From RUG11237 sp045119215 (lineage in GTDB: Bacteria; Bacillota; Clostridia; Lachnospirales; Lachnospiraceae), in contig JBGVDD010000028.1 in the NCBI GenBank assembly GCA_045119215.1, positions 18,521 to 82,520 on the forward strand: a stretch of DNA of 64,000 nt, read 5' to 3'. The notes beneath the pieces were generated by a model. It did no database searches. It saw only the letters and a list, made by a program, of their open reading frames with translations, and was not told the origin of the DNA. The position numbers and the translations under genes were made by a program. Below, piece after piece: positions 43,629 to 52,589 of the stretch (position 1 is its first letter; each line of letters opens with the position of its first letter).

Positions 43629-43727
43629 GTCTATTTCTCTAAAGACTACCTGTTACTTATTATTGGTTAATGCAAATTTATACTTATGTCGGACCATAAA
43701 AACATTGTAACTTTTCTAACAGCATTC

Positions 43728-43756
43728 TTGCATTCTCCCTGACTACCCTTTATAAT
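43728..43756 (+). promoter_or_regulatory. Promoter of the DUF5050-type gene
   Basis: Plus-strand TTGCAT (43728-43733), 17-nt spacer, TATAAT (43751-43756). Confidence 0.75.
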
Positions 43757-43798
43757 TAAAGCTAAAGACTATACAATATACATGAGGGAGTAACTGCT

Positions 43799-44836
43799 AT
43801 GAATGAAAAAAAGAAAAATATACGGCTGGTGGCATTTTTACTTTTTTTTCTTATCTTGATAATTTCCATCACAATTGTGTTAATACAATTATCAAGACGA
43901 GTAAAAATGAACACAGACGCCGTGACCGGAAATACCACAGGAAATTTAAATAACAAAGGATTGTTTTGTGAAAAAGATGACATATTATATTTTGCTAATG
44001 GATATGATAATAATAGTCTGTACTACTATAATGCAAACAATGGTAGCTGTAAAAAATTAGCTGACGGTCCTGTCAGTTCAATTAATACAGATGATAATTA
44101 TATTTATTTTGTTCGCGAAGCATCACGTTCCAAAGGAACTTTCGGAATGTCTAGTAATAATTTCGTTGGAATTTACCGTATGGATAAAAAGGGAAAACGC
44201 AAGGTCAGATTACATAATGGTCCCGTAGGTTTAGCCCACTTAATCAATAATACCATTTACTATCAAAACTATTCCAATAATTATGGTTTACATTTTTTTT
44301 CGGTAAAAATTGATGGAGATGAAGATGTGGAAATTTTTAAAGAAGCTATTCTTCCAACAGGCTACTACAATGGTTCCCTGCTATATGCCAATGTAGAAAA
44401 CAATCATTTTGTATCTATTTTTGATGATGTGTCCAGAAAAAAAAACACATTATATGAAGGTGATTGCTATTTTCCCACCGTGGAAGCCAATTGTCTTTAC
44501 TACATGGATATTTCTAACAACTATTGTCTAAAAAAATACAATTTAGATACCAAAGAGGAGATTATCCTAACAACAGAAAGATTAGATAGCTTTAACATCC
44601 TGGGAGACACTATTTTTTACCAGGTAAGTGACGAAAAAAATCCTTGTTTAAAGCGAATGAAATCAGATGGAACAAATATGGAGGTTGTCCAAAATGGCAT
44701 CTTTCATCAAATTAGCATGACGAAGAATTATACTTACTTTACAACTTTCAACAGCGATACGCCTATTTATCGAACCCCTACCACAGGTGTCATTGACATA
44801 AATACTTTTACAGAGGCTCTAAATGCTGTTGATTAG
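43799..44836 (+). CDS. Membrane-anchored beta-propeller-like protein (DUF5050-type)
   Basis: 345 aa. A basic N-terminus and one membrane helix (about residues 10-30) anchor a large extracytoplasmic domain with repeated short units (ILYFANGYDNNSLYYYNANNGSCKKLADGPV, NYIYFVREA...GIYRMDKKGKRK, NTIYYQNYSNNYGLHFFSVKIDGDE, TIFYQVSDEKNPCLKRMKSDGTN). This YYY/DG repeat pattern belongs to DUF5050, a propeller-like fold. Function unknown. The D,D-carboxypeptidase gene starts 37 bp downstream, so a cell-wall-related role is possible. Confidence 0.8.
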   Translation: MNEKKKNIRLVAFLLFFLILIISITIVLIQLSRRVKMNTDAVTGNTTGNLNNKGLFCEKDDILYFANGYDNNSLYYYNANNGSCKKLADGPVSSINTDDNYIYFVREASRSKGTFGMSSNNFVGIYRMDKKGKRKVRLHNGPVGLAHLINNTIYYQNYSNNYGLHFFSVKIDGDEDVEIFKEAILPTGYYNGSLLYANVENNHFVSIFDDVSRKKNTLYEGDCYFPTVEANCLYYMDISNNYCLKKYNLDTKEEIILTTERLDSFNILGDTIFYQVSDEKNPCLKRMKSDGTNMEVVQNGIFHQISMTKNYTYFTTFNSDTPIYRTPTTGVIDINTFTEALNAVD

Positions 44837-44873
44837 TCATGCATTTCACACAGAAATAGGAGATTACTTTTTT

Positions 44874-46388
44874 ATGAAAATAAATAAATTTTTAGCTAGC
44901 TTATTTTGTCTTTGTCTGTTGGTTTCAAATATGAGTATTACTTCATCAGCAGCCATGAATAATACCACAAATGAAAACAACTACTCTGAAGAAGCATTAC
45001 TTCGTTCACAGATACCTATAGAATCTAATGCTATCGAAAAATGGCCAGACGGACCTGTTTGCTATGCTGAATCTGCCATACTAATTGAGGCTTCTACCGG
45101 CACCATCCTGTATGAAAAAAATGCTCACAAAAAAGAATATCCAGCAAGCATTACAAAAATAATGACTGGATTCCTTGCAGTGGAAAATGCGTCTTTAAAT
45201 GATACTGTTACATTTTCCCATAATTCTGTTTTTGGTATTCCTTCTGGAAGCAGCATTGTAGGTGGTATTAATGAAGGTGACCAGTATTCTATGGAATTTT
45301 GTCTTTATGGCTTAATGTTGTTATCTGGAAACGAAACTGCCATTGCCATTGCTGAACATGTTGCAGGAACTGCAGATAAGTTTGCTGAAATGATGAATGC
45401 TAAAGCAAAATCTTTAGGTTGTAAAGACACCCACTTTATCAATCCACACGGATTACACAATGAAAAACATTATACCTCCGCCTACGATATGGCCCTGATT
45501 ACCAAAGCAGCCATTCAAAATCCGGATTTTAAGAAATTTATTTGCACTGCCACCTATGACTTTCCTCCAACAAAAACAGGAGAAATCCGCTATGATAAGA
45601 GAAATCATCACAAAATGATGGAAGGGGGAGCATATGAGTATGAAGGGTGCATTGGAGGCAAGACAGGTTATACCACAGATGCTGGTTCAACTTTAGTTTC
45701 TATTGCAGAAAGAAATGGAATGACCTTGATTTGTGTCGTAATGAAAGAGGACAAACCCTCTCATTGGACTGACACTGCCACACTCTTTGATTACGGCTTT
45801 CAAAATTTTCAAAAAATGAACATATCTGAAAACGAAAAAAATTTTTCAATTGATAACGCAAACTTTTTTAAAACAGAAAGCAACATTTTTGGAAATACCA
45901 AACCTATTATTCAAGTAAATAAAAACGGATGTATTATTATTCCCAAAAACTCTGTCTTTACAGATGCAGTACCTTCTTTGAATTTTGAGAAAGCAAATGA
46001 GAGCCAAAACATAGTGGCCAGTCTGGATTACACCTTTTCCAACCACTATGTTGGATATACAACGCTAGACTTAGTCACATCTGATAATACGTTTGCATTT
46101 TCTACCAATTCTTCTAGTATTGAAGATGGAAAAAAAGCATCAATCTCAAAAAAAGATGGTTCCGTTACATTGGTAAAATCAACTCCTATTACGAATGTAA
46201 TCGTGTTTATTCTAATAGGAATTATAATGGTTTGTTTGCTTGTTATTGTGGTTACACTTATCCTACAAAAATACAGAATTTTCAAAAATGCTAAATATGT
46301 TGGCACTAGAAGGAAAGTACCAAACAAATCAAGGCGCAGACCAAAACGGAAGAAATATCCTTCAAAATATGATAAATATAATTTTTAA
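44874..46388 (+). CDS. D-alanyl-D-alanine carboxypeptidase (penicillin-binding protein, DacF type)
   Basis: 504 aa from the ATG at 44874 (AGGAG upstream). Signal peptide at residues 1-27 (KINKFLASLFCLCLLVSN, cleavage near SSAA). Peptidase S11 domain with the serine motif SITKIM (S-x2-K), SGNE (SxN) and GGKTGYT (KTG), all intact; it trims the terminal D-Ala of peptidoglycan stem peptides outside the membrane. A C-terminal membrane helix (about 445-475) and a strongly basic tail (RRKVPNKSRRRPKRKK) anchor it. The long region between (about 290-440) includes the beta-rich S11 C-terminal domain. Confidence 0.94.
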   Translation: MKINKFLASLFCLCLLVSNMSITSSAAMNNTTNENNYSEEALLRSQIPIESNAIEKWPDGPVCYAESAILIEASTGTILYEKNAHKKEYPASITKIMTGFLAVENASLNDTVTFSHNSVFGIPSGSSIVGGINEGDQYSMEFCLYGLMLLSGNETAIAIAEHVAGTADKFAEMMNAKAKSLGCKDTHFINPHGLHNEKHYTSAYDMALITKAAIQNPDFKKFICTATYDFPPTKTGEIRYDKRNHHKMMEGGAYEYEGCIGGKTGYTTDAGSTLVSIAERNGMTLICVVMKEDKPSHWTDTATLFDYGFQNFQKMNISENEKNFSIDNANFFKTESNIFGNTKPIIQVNKNGCIIIPKNSVFTDAVPSLNFEKANESQNIVASLDYTFSNHYVGYTTLDLVTSDNTFAFSTNSSSIEDGKKASISKKDGSVTLVKSTPITNVIVFILIGIIMVCLLVIVVTLILQKYRIFKNAKYVGTRRKVPNKSRRRPKRKKYPSKYDKYNF

Positions 46389-46410
46389 TTTCAATGGAAT
46401 TTTAAAAACA

Positions 46411-46446
46411 AAAAAAGGTTTGTAATATTATTTACAAACCTTTTTT
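46411..46446. terminator. Bidirectional terminator between the carboxypeptidase and exonuclease genes
   Basis: Stem AAAAAAGGTTTGTAA with its complement TTTACAAACCTTTTTT, serving both convergent genes. Confidence 0.92.
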
Positions 46447-47395
46447 ATGACCTTCTTTTCTCTCTTCTCTTTTTTCTCACTTCTTCTTGCTTTTCCTTTA
46501 CAAACAATGCTTCTTCACCTGATACCAACCTTAGTGTTTTTATAACATAAAATTTCCCCGTGTCTGTTTTTTTCATTCTTATCTTTCCCCTTAACCAGCC
46601 ATGATGTTCACAATACGCCTGACAAAAATAAAGCTTTCCATTCCCAGTAAACCAACGAATTTTTTTTCTGGCATTTTTTCCACACACATAACATCTTGTG
46701 CTAATAACTTCTCTATCTGCCATAGCATCCTCTTTACTGGAAAACTCTCTGGAAATATACTTTGAATGGTTGTCAAACAATGCATATACCTCTTTTTTCT
46801 TGTTTGCCGGTCTATGATAAGTATCAATAGAATAGTAGTGTTCCATATCATCATATCGAATATACTGCATTACTCTTGCAGTATAAGCAGCATCTTCTTT
46901 TGCTCTATGAAAAGCCGCTGCTTTCAGAATATCAAATCGATCCACTGCATATTCCAATGATCTTCTCACGGTCTTATCCTCTTCAAACAGCATAGAATAC
47001 ACTTTCTGAACATCATAAAACTTAAATGGTCCTTCGGCCAATGGCGGCATCCCATAATACTCCATATTTCTTTGCAGTTCCACTAAATCTGATGCCCCCC
47101 AGGTACAAAAGATAAAATCTTCTCCACACCATTCCAAGAACATATTCATTGCCTTTGGAAATGATACTCCATTTTTTAAATCTTTCATGGTTATAGATAA
47201 CATATTCTTAGTATAATAATGTATTTCCTTGTAAACCGTGGGTTTTATCAATTGGGAAAATTTATCTATGCACTCTCTTCTATCATTTAATTTCACTGCA
47301 CCAATTTCTATAATCTCGAAAGGTATATTTTTGTTTTCCTTTTCTTTTCCGTATGGACATTGATTCCACTCTAAATCCAATACAACATAATCCAT
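46445..47395 (-). CDS. DEDDh-type 3'-5' exonuclease (KapD-like)
   Basis: 316 aa. Residues 1-190 form an RNase T/DnaQ-type exonuclease: YVVLDLEWNQ (ExoI, DxE), FCTWGASDLVELQRNM (ExoII, Asp) and FHRAKEDAAYTARVM (ExoIII, H-x4-D). Residues about 190-290 hold a zinc-ribbon-like stretch (CYVCGKNARKK ... FCQAYCEHHGW) that is a common extension in Lachnospiraceae homologues. The basic C-terminus may bind nucleic acid. The substrate (DNA or RNA) cannot be told. Confidence 0.88.
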   Translation of the reverse strand: MDYVVLDLEWNQCPYGKEKENKNIPFEIIEIGAVKLNDRRECIDKFSQLIKPTVYKEIHYYTKNMLSITMKDLKNGVSFPKAMNMFLEWCGEDFIFCTWGASDLVELQRNMEYYGMPPLAEGPFKFYDVQKVYSMLFEEDKTVRRSLEYAVDRFDILKAAAFHRAKEDAAYTARVMQYIRYDDMEHYYSIDTYHRPANKKKEVYALFDNHSKYISREFSSKEDAMADREVISTRCYVCGKNARKKIRWFTGNGKLYFCQAYCEHHGWLRGKIRMKKTDTGKFYVIKTLRLVSGEEALFVKEKQEEVRKKRREKRRS

Positions 47396-47418
47396 GTAGT
47401 CACCTTCTTTTTCTCAGC

Positions 47419-47452
47419 GTAAAAAAAAAGAAAATAGTTCTTTTTTTTCTAC
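47419..47452 (-). terminator. Probable terminator of tRNA-Arg
   Basis: A/T-only hairpin (AAAAAAAAGAA with TTTTCTTTTTTTT) and a T-run on the minus strand, 20 nt after the tRNA. Confidence 0.45.
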
Positions 47453-47472
47453 GAACAATTTCTTCTTTTAAA

Positions 47473-47544
47473 TGTTCCCTGCAGGAATCGAACCTGCAAC
47501 TGACCCTTAGGAGGGGTCTGTTATATCCATTTAACTAAGAGAAC
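47473..47544 (-). tRNA. tRNA-Arg (anticodon CCU)
   Basis: 72-nt cloverleaf on the minus strand: acceptor GTTCTCT/AGGGAAC, D-stem GTTA/TAAC, anticodon stem GACCC/GGGTC with loop CTCCTAA (anticodon CCT, reads AGG), T-stem GCAGG/CCTGC with TTCGATT loop, discriminator A. CCA is not encoded. Confidence 0.96.
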
Positions 47545-47559
47545 TTATTTATTTTTTAA

Positions 47560-47590
47560 TTGGTCTTATCTTTTTATTTCATAAGACCAA
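47560..47590. repeat. Inverted repeat between the DUF3881 gene and tRNA-Arg
   Basis: TTGGTCTTAT and ATAAGACCAA, 11-nt loop, directly after the DUF3881 stop codon. It lacks a T-run on the minus strand, so it is at best a weak terminator or RNA-processing site. Confidence 0.5.
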
Positions 47591-48472
47591 CTAATTTTTA
47601 TAATTAATTCTTCCCTGCAACCAAATAGTTCCACGAAACCTTCTACCTATTGCAGGCTCACCAAACAAATCCTTAGTGTTAATGCAAATATCAAATACCA
47701 AGTCATTAGTATCTACCTTAAGTATGTAAATCATCTCGTTGGTATCTGTATTCTGAACTAATTCTACATTAAGAATTTCACCCATAATTGAATATTTATC
47801 ACATTCCACACCATATGGCATAAAATAATTATCTACAAGACTTAATACATCCTCTTTCAAAATGCGTCTAGATATCATGGAATAAGTATCCATATCTTCT
47901 AACGTGAGACTTTCTATTGCTTCCTCGTCCCCTCTCCTTGCCGCTTCAATTAACTGATTTCTATTTTCCGTGGCGCGCTTTGTGTATTCAATCTGTTGTC
48001 TGGTTTTATCAATGGGAAAAAGTATTTTCCCTGAAATTGAAAGTGCTGACATTGTAGTATTTTCCGCCATGCCCTTAACAGGATGAAGACTCTTTTCATT
48101 TTTATATTGACACACATTTTGCAAAAAGAAAATCAGTGAAACACCAACTTTTACATCTTCACAAACGCCTAAATACGCCTCTTTTTCAGCCTGTTGTTCT
48201 ACAACAATGTTCTCTTTGGATGTTACTCCTGAACCCCAAAGCACCGGATAATAATACTCCAACTCAAATTCATCTTTTTCATTAATTAAACCGCAGACCA
48301 TAATTCCCATATTTGGTGCGTATTCTTTATATAATTGAGCAAAAAAATCTTCTCCCTCTATTTGACTAATTTGTGTAAAATCAGGATTCTTTACAATCTC
48401 TCTTACATAGGATTTTAACTCTTTTTTTAGTTTCATCTGACTAAATCCAACTGCTCTTAAATATTTATGCAT
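47591..48472 (-). CDS. DUF3881 family protein
   Basis: 293 aa. The start MHKYLRAVGFSQMKLKKEL and the GIMVCGLINEKDEFELEYYYPVLWGSG segment are characteristic of DUF3881, restricted to Clostridia and without known function. No membrane segment. Residues 160-215 are charged and helical. Lies 60 bp behind the HD-GYP gene, possibly in the same transcript. Confidence 0.85.
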   Translation of the reverse strand: MHKYLRAVGFSQMKLKKELKSYVREIVKNPDFTQISQIEGEDFFAQLYKEYAPNMGIMVCGLINEKDEFELEYYYPVLWGSGVTSKENIVVEQQAEKEAYLGVCEDVKVGVSLIFFLQNVCQYKNEKSLHPVKGMAENTTMSALSISGKILFPIDKTRQQIEYTKRATENRNQLIEAARRGDEEAIESLTLEDMDTYSMISRRILKEDVLSLVDNYFMPYGVECDKYSIMGEILNVELVQNTDTNEMIYILKVDTNDLVFDICINTKDLFGEPAIGRRFRGTIWLQGRINYKN

Positions 48473-48532
48473 ATCAACTTCTTCACAATCCTACAAATCC
48501 ATAACAATCACAACTATATTATTATAAACCAT

Positions 48533-49558
48533 CTATATTATTTTTTCAATAAAAATATTCTTAACTTTCATCATATCTATAATTTCGTTTGTATCTTCTA
48601 TACAAATAACTGGTCGCTCTTTTAAAGTTTTATTCTGTCTAATTACTTTTGCCACTCTTCCATCATTTAACACTACCTGTGTTCCATTTGGATAAAGGAA
48701 TATAAATTCTAAGAATATATCACACACTTTTTTATTATATTTTGTCCCACTATAATATCTAATATACTCTATTGCTTCATGTACTTTTCTCCTCTTATAT
48801 CCAATTCCACAAATCAAACTATCAAAAGTATCACATACTGCTAATACTTGCTTAAGTTCATAGTTATCCCTGCTATGCATTGGATATCCCGTCCCGTCGA
48901 TACATTCATGATGCGACAATATTAGTGATTTTGCAATATCGGACACCCAGCCTTCTTTTTCTAATGCAGAATATCCATATACCGGGTGTTTTTTGTATTC
49001 TTTAACTTCATAGGAACTCATATCATCTAATTCTGTATTTACATAATTCACATCAATGTATCTTATCCCTATATCATGTAATAAACTTCCTATTGCTACC
49101 TCTTTTGCCACACTAGGCGTAATTCCTAACTTTAAGGCAGTCAATACTGAAAGAACACAGGTGGAAACTGAATGCTCATATAAATCTGCACTACGTTCAT
49201 GTATTTCAATAACACATTCTAACACTTCTTTCTGTTCAATCACCTGTTCAAATATGTTGGTAGCTACTTCTCCCAATTCGCCAATATTTTTATTATTGTT
49301 GTGAATATGTCTCTCTAATAATTCTTTTACTTTCTGACTATACTCCAGCCGAACTTGCTCCTCTAAGGTGAAATCTTCTTGATTTTCTCTCTTTTTTTCC
49401 TTTATATAAACATATTCCACGCCCAACTGAGCTAATTTTTCTATATAATCTATTTTCAGTTCAGTGTCTTCATAAATCAATACAGTCCCTAAATCCAATA
49501 AAATTGGTCTAGCCAACACCTCTCCGCCCTGTAGTTTTTCTAGTCTTACCTTTTTCAT
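48533..49558 (-). CDS. HD-GYP domain phosphodiesterase
   Basis: 341 aa, cytoplasmic. The HD-GYP domain (about 120-290) has the metal ligands and signature: HSVSTCVLSVLTALKLG, GSLLHDIGIRY (HD), KHPVYGY, LSHHECIDGTGYPMH (HHE..dGxGYP) and VCDTFDSLI. The family hydrolyses cyclic di-GMP (some members cGAMP). An N-terminal 110-residue region is unassigned, with no receiver domain. It starts 3 bp after the DUF4446 gene, so it is co-transcribed with parA-parB. Confidence 0.9.
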   Translation of the reverse strand: MKKVRLEKLQGGEVLARPILLDLGTVLIYEDTELKIDYIEKLAQLGVEYVYIKEKKRENQEDFTLEEQVRLEYSQKVKELLERHIHNNNKNIGELGEVATNIFEQVIEQKEVLECVIEIHERSADLYEHSVSTCVLSVLTALKLGITPSVAKEVAIGSLLHDIGIRYIDVNYVNTELDDMSSYEVKEYKKHPVYGYSALEKEGWVSDIAKSLILSHHECIDGTGYPMHSRDNYELKQVLAVCDTFDSLICGIGYKRRKVHEAIEYIRYYSGTKYNKKVCDIFLEFIFLYPNGTQVVLNDGRVAKVIRQNKTLKERPVICIEDTNEIIDMMKVKNIFIEKII

Positions 49559-49561
49559 TTT

Positions 49562-50068
49562 TTACCTTGCGTTAATAGCCTTATTTAAAGCTATTTTCTC
49601 TTCCTCCGATAAATTAATATCTGATTTTCCATCAATAATTTCTTTTACGTAGGTATAACTACTTCCAGTATTGTGTACTGTTGTCAATAAAAAGCCATTG
49701 TTATTTTGATTGAGCATAGCTAACGAAAAACTTAATTTTCCTCCCATTTCATTAAATGCGTCATACTTTTCCATTCCAAACTTCTGATACACCTTAAGTA
49801 TGGTTTCTTTAAGCATGTCAATATCTCTTTCCTGTACATCCTGGCGTGCCTTTATATTATCAATCTGGCTAAACTTTTCTATAATAATTTTCTCAAGACT
49901 CTCTGCATTTTTTCCCGACATAAAAGAGTTATATTTTTTCTTTAACTTTCCCAATTTGACCAGTGCTACAATATTTAATGTCAACAATAATACAGAAACT
50001 AGAACAATTCCCGCTGTAGCCGCCAACAAATTATTATTTATTAAATTTTCTATATGTGCTAAATTCAT
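49562..50068 (-). CDS. DUF4446 family membrane protein
   Basis: 168 aa. One membrane helix near the N-terminus (about 16-37) and a coiled-coil-like segment (KLGKLKKKYNSFM ... KARQDVQERDIDML). The part FGMEKYDAFNEMGGKLSFSLAMLNQNNNGFLLTTVH is the DUF4446 signature. The gene is regularly found next to parB in Clostridia; function unknown. 12 bp behind parB. Confidence 0.9.
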   Translation of the reverse strand: MNLAHIENLINNNLLAATAGIVLVSVLLLTLNIVALVKLGKLKKKYNSFMSGKNAESLEKIIIEKFSQIDNIKARQDVQERDIDMLKETILKVYQKFGMEKYDAFNEMGGKLSFSLAMLNQNNNGFLLTTVHNTGSSYTYVKEIIDGKSDINLSEEEKIALNKAINAR

Positions 50069-50080
50069 TTTTCTACCTCT

Positions 50081-50998
50081 TTACTGCTTAATCTGACGTA
50101 ATAAATCTATAATTCTGTCCAATTCGTCTTCTGAATAATATTCTATTTCTATCTTACCAGTAGTATTTGTTTTTCTATTAATCTCTACTTTAGTTCCTAG
50201 AATTGATTTCATGTTTTCCGCAATATCCTGATAAATAGCCTCATCCTTTAATTTCCCTATTTTCTTTTGTTTTACCTTCTTATCAAGATTTTTTACCAAT
50301 TTTTCTGTTTCACGTACACTCAGCTTTTCATCAAAAATTTTCATTGCAATCATGTACTGCTTTTCTTCATTTTCTACTGCCAGTAATGCTCGGGCATGCC
50401 CGCTACTAATCATATCATCAATAAGCATTTTTTGCACTTTTTCAGACAATTTCAATAATCTCAGAGCATTGGTTACTGCCACACGGCTCTTTGACACTTT
50501 CTCAGCAACTTCATCCTGCTTTAAATGAAATTCCTCTAATAGTCTTTTATACGCCATTGCTTCTTCAATAGGATTTAAATCTTCTCTTTGTAAATTTTCA
50601 ATCAGTGCAATTTCTGCCACTTCTTGTTCTGTATAATCCTTTACAATTACAGGAATCTCTTTTAAACCCGCCATTTTTGCAGCTCTCCATCTTCTTTCTC
50701 CAGCTACAATTTCATAATACTGTTCCCTTTTTTTTACAATTAATGGCTGAATAATTCCATACTGTTTAATTGACTCAGCTAATTCAATTAATGCATCCTC
50801 ATTAAATTCCTTTCTAGGCTGTCCTCTATTCGGCTCTATCTGTCCTATTTTTACCATCATTTCATTTTTAATGACCTCGACTTCTTTTACCACTTCCTTA
50901 ACAACCTCTTTTATCACTTCCCCTTTTGCGGCCGTAGGACTTTTCTTTTGAATCATTCCATCTAAACCTTTTCCTAATCCTATTTTTTTTGATGCCAT
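50081..50998 (-). CDS. parB: Chromosome partitioning protein ParB (Spo0J family)
   Basis: 305 aa from the ATG at 50998 (AAAGGA at 6 nt; an upstream ATG at 51013 has no site). Residues about 40-130 are the ParB/Srx CTPase domain (GQPRKEFNEDALIELAESIKQYG, VAGERRWRAAKMAGL, IALIENLQREDLNPIEEA). A helix-turn-helix (VAEKVSKSRVAVTNALRLLKL) reads parS, and the C-terminal dimerisation part is present. It loads at the three parS sites 1.0-1.9 kb upstream, spreads as a CTP-gated clamp and recruits SMC. Confidence 0.96.
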   Translation of the reverse strand: MASKKIGLGKGLDGMIQKKSPTAAKGEVIKEVVKEVVKEVEVIKNEMMVKIGQIEPNRGQPRKEFNEDALIELAESIKQYGIIQPLIVKKREQYYEIVAGERRWRAAKMAGLKEIPVIVKDYTEQEVAEIALIENLQREDLNPIEEAMAYKRLLEEFHLKQDEVAEKVSKSRVAVTNALRLLKLSEKVQKMLIDDMISSGHARALLAVENEEKQYMIAMKIFDEKLSVRETEKLVKNLDKKVKQKKIGKLKDEAIYQDIAENMKSILGTKVEINRKTNTTGKIEIEYYSEDELDRIIDLLRQIKQ

Positions 50999-51029
50999 GT
51001 CATTTCCTTTCATTTCTTGAATTTACAAG

Positions 51030-51797
51030 TTACTCATTTTCTCTATTGATAACTTCCTCTGCCAATAGCATATAACTTTCAGCACCTGCAGATTTTGCGT
51101 CATACTTTGTTATTGGCAATCCATGGCTTGGAGCCTCTGCCAGACGCACATTTCTCGGAATAATTGTCTTGTATATATTTTGATTCAGATTTTCTTTTAC
51201 ATTTTCCACTACTTGCAAAGAAAGATTCGTCCTGGCATCATACATTGTAAATACAACACCTTCCATTTCTAACTCCGGGTTTAATCTTTCTTTTACCAAC
51301 TCAATCGTATGTAATAGCTGACTCAACCCTTCCAATGCATAATACTCACACTGGATAGGAACTAATACTGTATCTGCTGTTGTCATTGCATTTACTGTTA
51401 ACATATTCAAAGATGGTGGGCAATCTATAATAATATAATCATAGTTGTCTCTAATTTTTGCTACTTGATTTTTTAAAATGTACTCTTTTTCTTCAATTCC
51501 AATAAGTTCAATTTCTGCCGCTGCTAAATCCACATTAGATGATATCACTGAAAGATTTTCAATTACATTTTCCTGTATTGTCTCTTCTATGGTATATTCA
51601 CCCAACATAAGCTCATACAGTGTTTTTTCCACTTCATTTTTTTCTATACCAAATCCGCTGGTGGTATTTCCCTGTGGATCACAATCAATTACAAGCACTT
51701 TCTTTCCGTACTCTGTTAATGCTGCCGAGAGATTAATAGATGTGGTGCTTTTACCCACTCCACCTTTCTGGTTTGCTATTGCAATAATTCGTCCCAT
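51030..51797 (-). CDS. parA: Chromosome partitioning ATPase ParA (Soj)
   Basis: 255 aa, full length. Deviant Walker A KGGVGKSTTSINL (about 11-23), DCDPQGNTTSGFG, YDYIIIDCPPSLNML (Walker B) and RNVRLAEAPSHGLPI are intact. It acts with ParB in origin segregation and, in Bacillus, in control of DnaA. Its start precedes parB by 31 bp in the same operon. ATG with AAGG(TGAAAGG) region upstream. Confidence 0.97.
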   Translation of the reverse strand: MGRIIAIANQKGGVGKSTTSINLSAALTEYGKKVLVIDCDPQGNTTSGFGIEKNEVEKTLYELMLGEYTIEETIQENVIENLSVISSNVDLAAAEIELIGIEEKEYILKNQVAKIRDNYDYIIIDCPPSLNMLTVNAMTTADTVLVPIQCEYYALEGLSQLLHTIELVKERLNPELEMEGVVFTMYDARTNLSLQVVENVKENLNQNIYKTIIPRNVRLAEAPSHGLPITKYDAKSAGAESYMLLAEEVINRENE

Positions 51798-51855
51798 TTG
51801 AATCGCCTTTCACCTTTTTGTTTTTCTCTATACTTTTCTCTAATTATCGTTTTTC

Positions 51856-51884
51856 ATTATACACCACTTGTTTTTTTTTAACAA
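51856..51884 (-). promoter_or_regulatory. Promoter of the parAB operon
   Basis: Minus-strand TTGTTA (51879-51884), 17-nt spacer, TATAAT (51856-51861). Confidence 0.75.
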
Positions 51885-52028
51885 TGCTTAGACCGAAAAA
51901 AGCAAAACTTTTGTTGTAATAAAAGTTACTGTACAGACACAAGCTTATCACTTGCTGTTAAGCTATACACCAAAAATGATATTGCACGAAAGTGATATTT
52001 TTAACAAATCTTATTAACACCAGATAAA

Positions 52029-52044
52029 TGTTTCACGTGAAACA
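52029..52044. other. parS site 1
   Basis: TGTTTCACGTGAAACA, the consensus ParB-binding palindrome. Flanks extend it to a 26-bp perfect palindrome (52024-52049). Confidence 0.97.
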
Positions 52045-52125
52045 TTTATTTAGCATAAGTGAAAATCATATGTTTCTAATACGCTTATGTATATTGTTTC
52101 AAATCCATAATATATTTTATTTTCT

Positions 52126-52262
52126 CGTATCTGTTCAAATCCACGAAACAGATACGTTAAATCGTTCAATGCCGACAAATGCAAAATTGCCCAATTTTTG
52201 CATAATACACATATTCTTACGGTCTCAGCAGTAAATGCTGAGACCTCTACTGAATAGTTACA
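52126..52262 (+). repeat. Three-hairpin element, copy A
   Basis: 137 bp, about 85% identical to 52590-52725. Three successive hairpins: CGTATCTGTT/AACAGATACG; TGCAAAA/TTTTTGCA; GGTCTCAGC/GCTGAGACC. A conserved single-stranded block CAATGCCGACAAATGCAAAA lies between hairpins 1 and 2. No protein frame. Could be a structured RNA or a dispersed palindromic element. Confidence 0.7.
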
Positions 52263-52377
52263 TTTTTCCTATGAAATTTTTGTTTACAAATAACTTTAAA
52301 AGCAGGGAGACTGTTATATCTATATACAAAGACATAGACATTAGTGATAACAAATACAATTATAAATTTTTTCAATC

Positions 52378-52423
52378 ATGTGTGAAATCTAATGTTTCAC
52401 GTGAAACATTAGATTTCACACAT
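52378..52423. other. parS site 2 inside a 46-bp perfect palindrome
   Basis: The consensus parS at 52393-52408 is flanked on both sides by matching arms (ATGTGTGAAATCTAA and its complement), giving 46 bp of uninterrupted palindrome with no gene nearby. Confidence 0.95.
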
Positions 52424-52589
52424 AAATTAAACATTAAGACAAATAACATAAAATTATATATTATTGTATATTTTAACGTTTTTGGAATTTAAAATATTTT
52501 TTCTAAGAGCTTATATTTTTCTAAAATTTACTGTTACATCAAAATAGGTTCTTCTATTTTTATATTGCTAGTATCAAATAACAAATATT

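Noticed and set aside
43500..43798. T-box or attenuator for phenylalanine upstream of pheA
   Set aside because: No T-box sequence (TGGNACCGCG-like), specifier hairpin or terminator/antiterminator pair is visible; only two divergent promoters.
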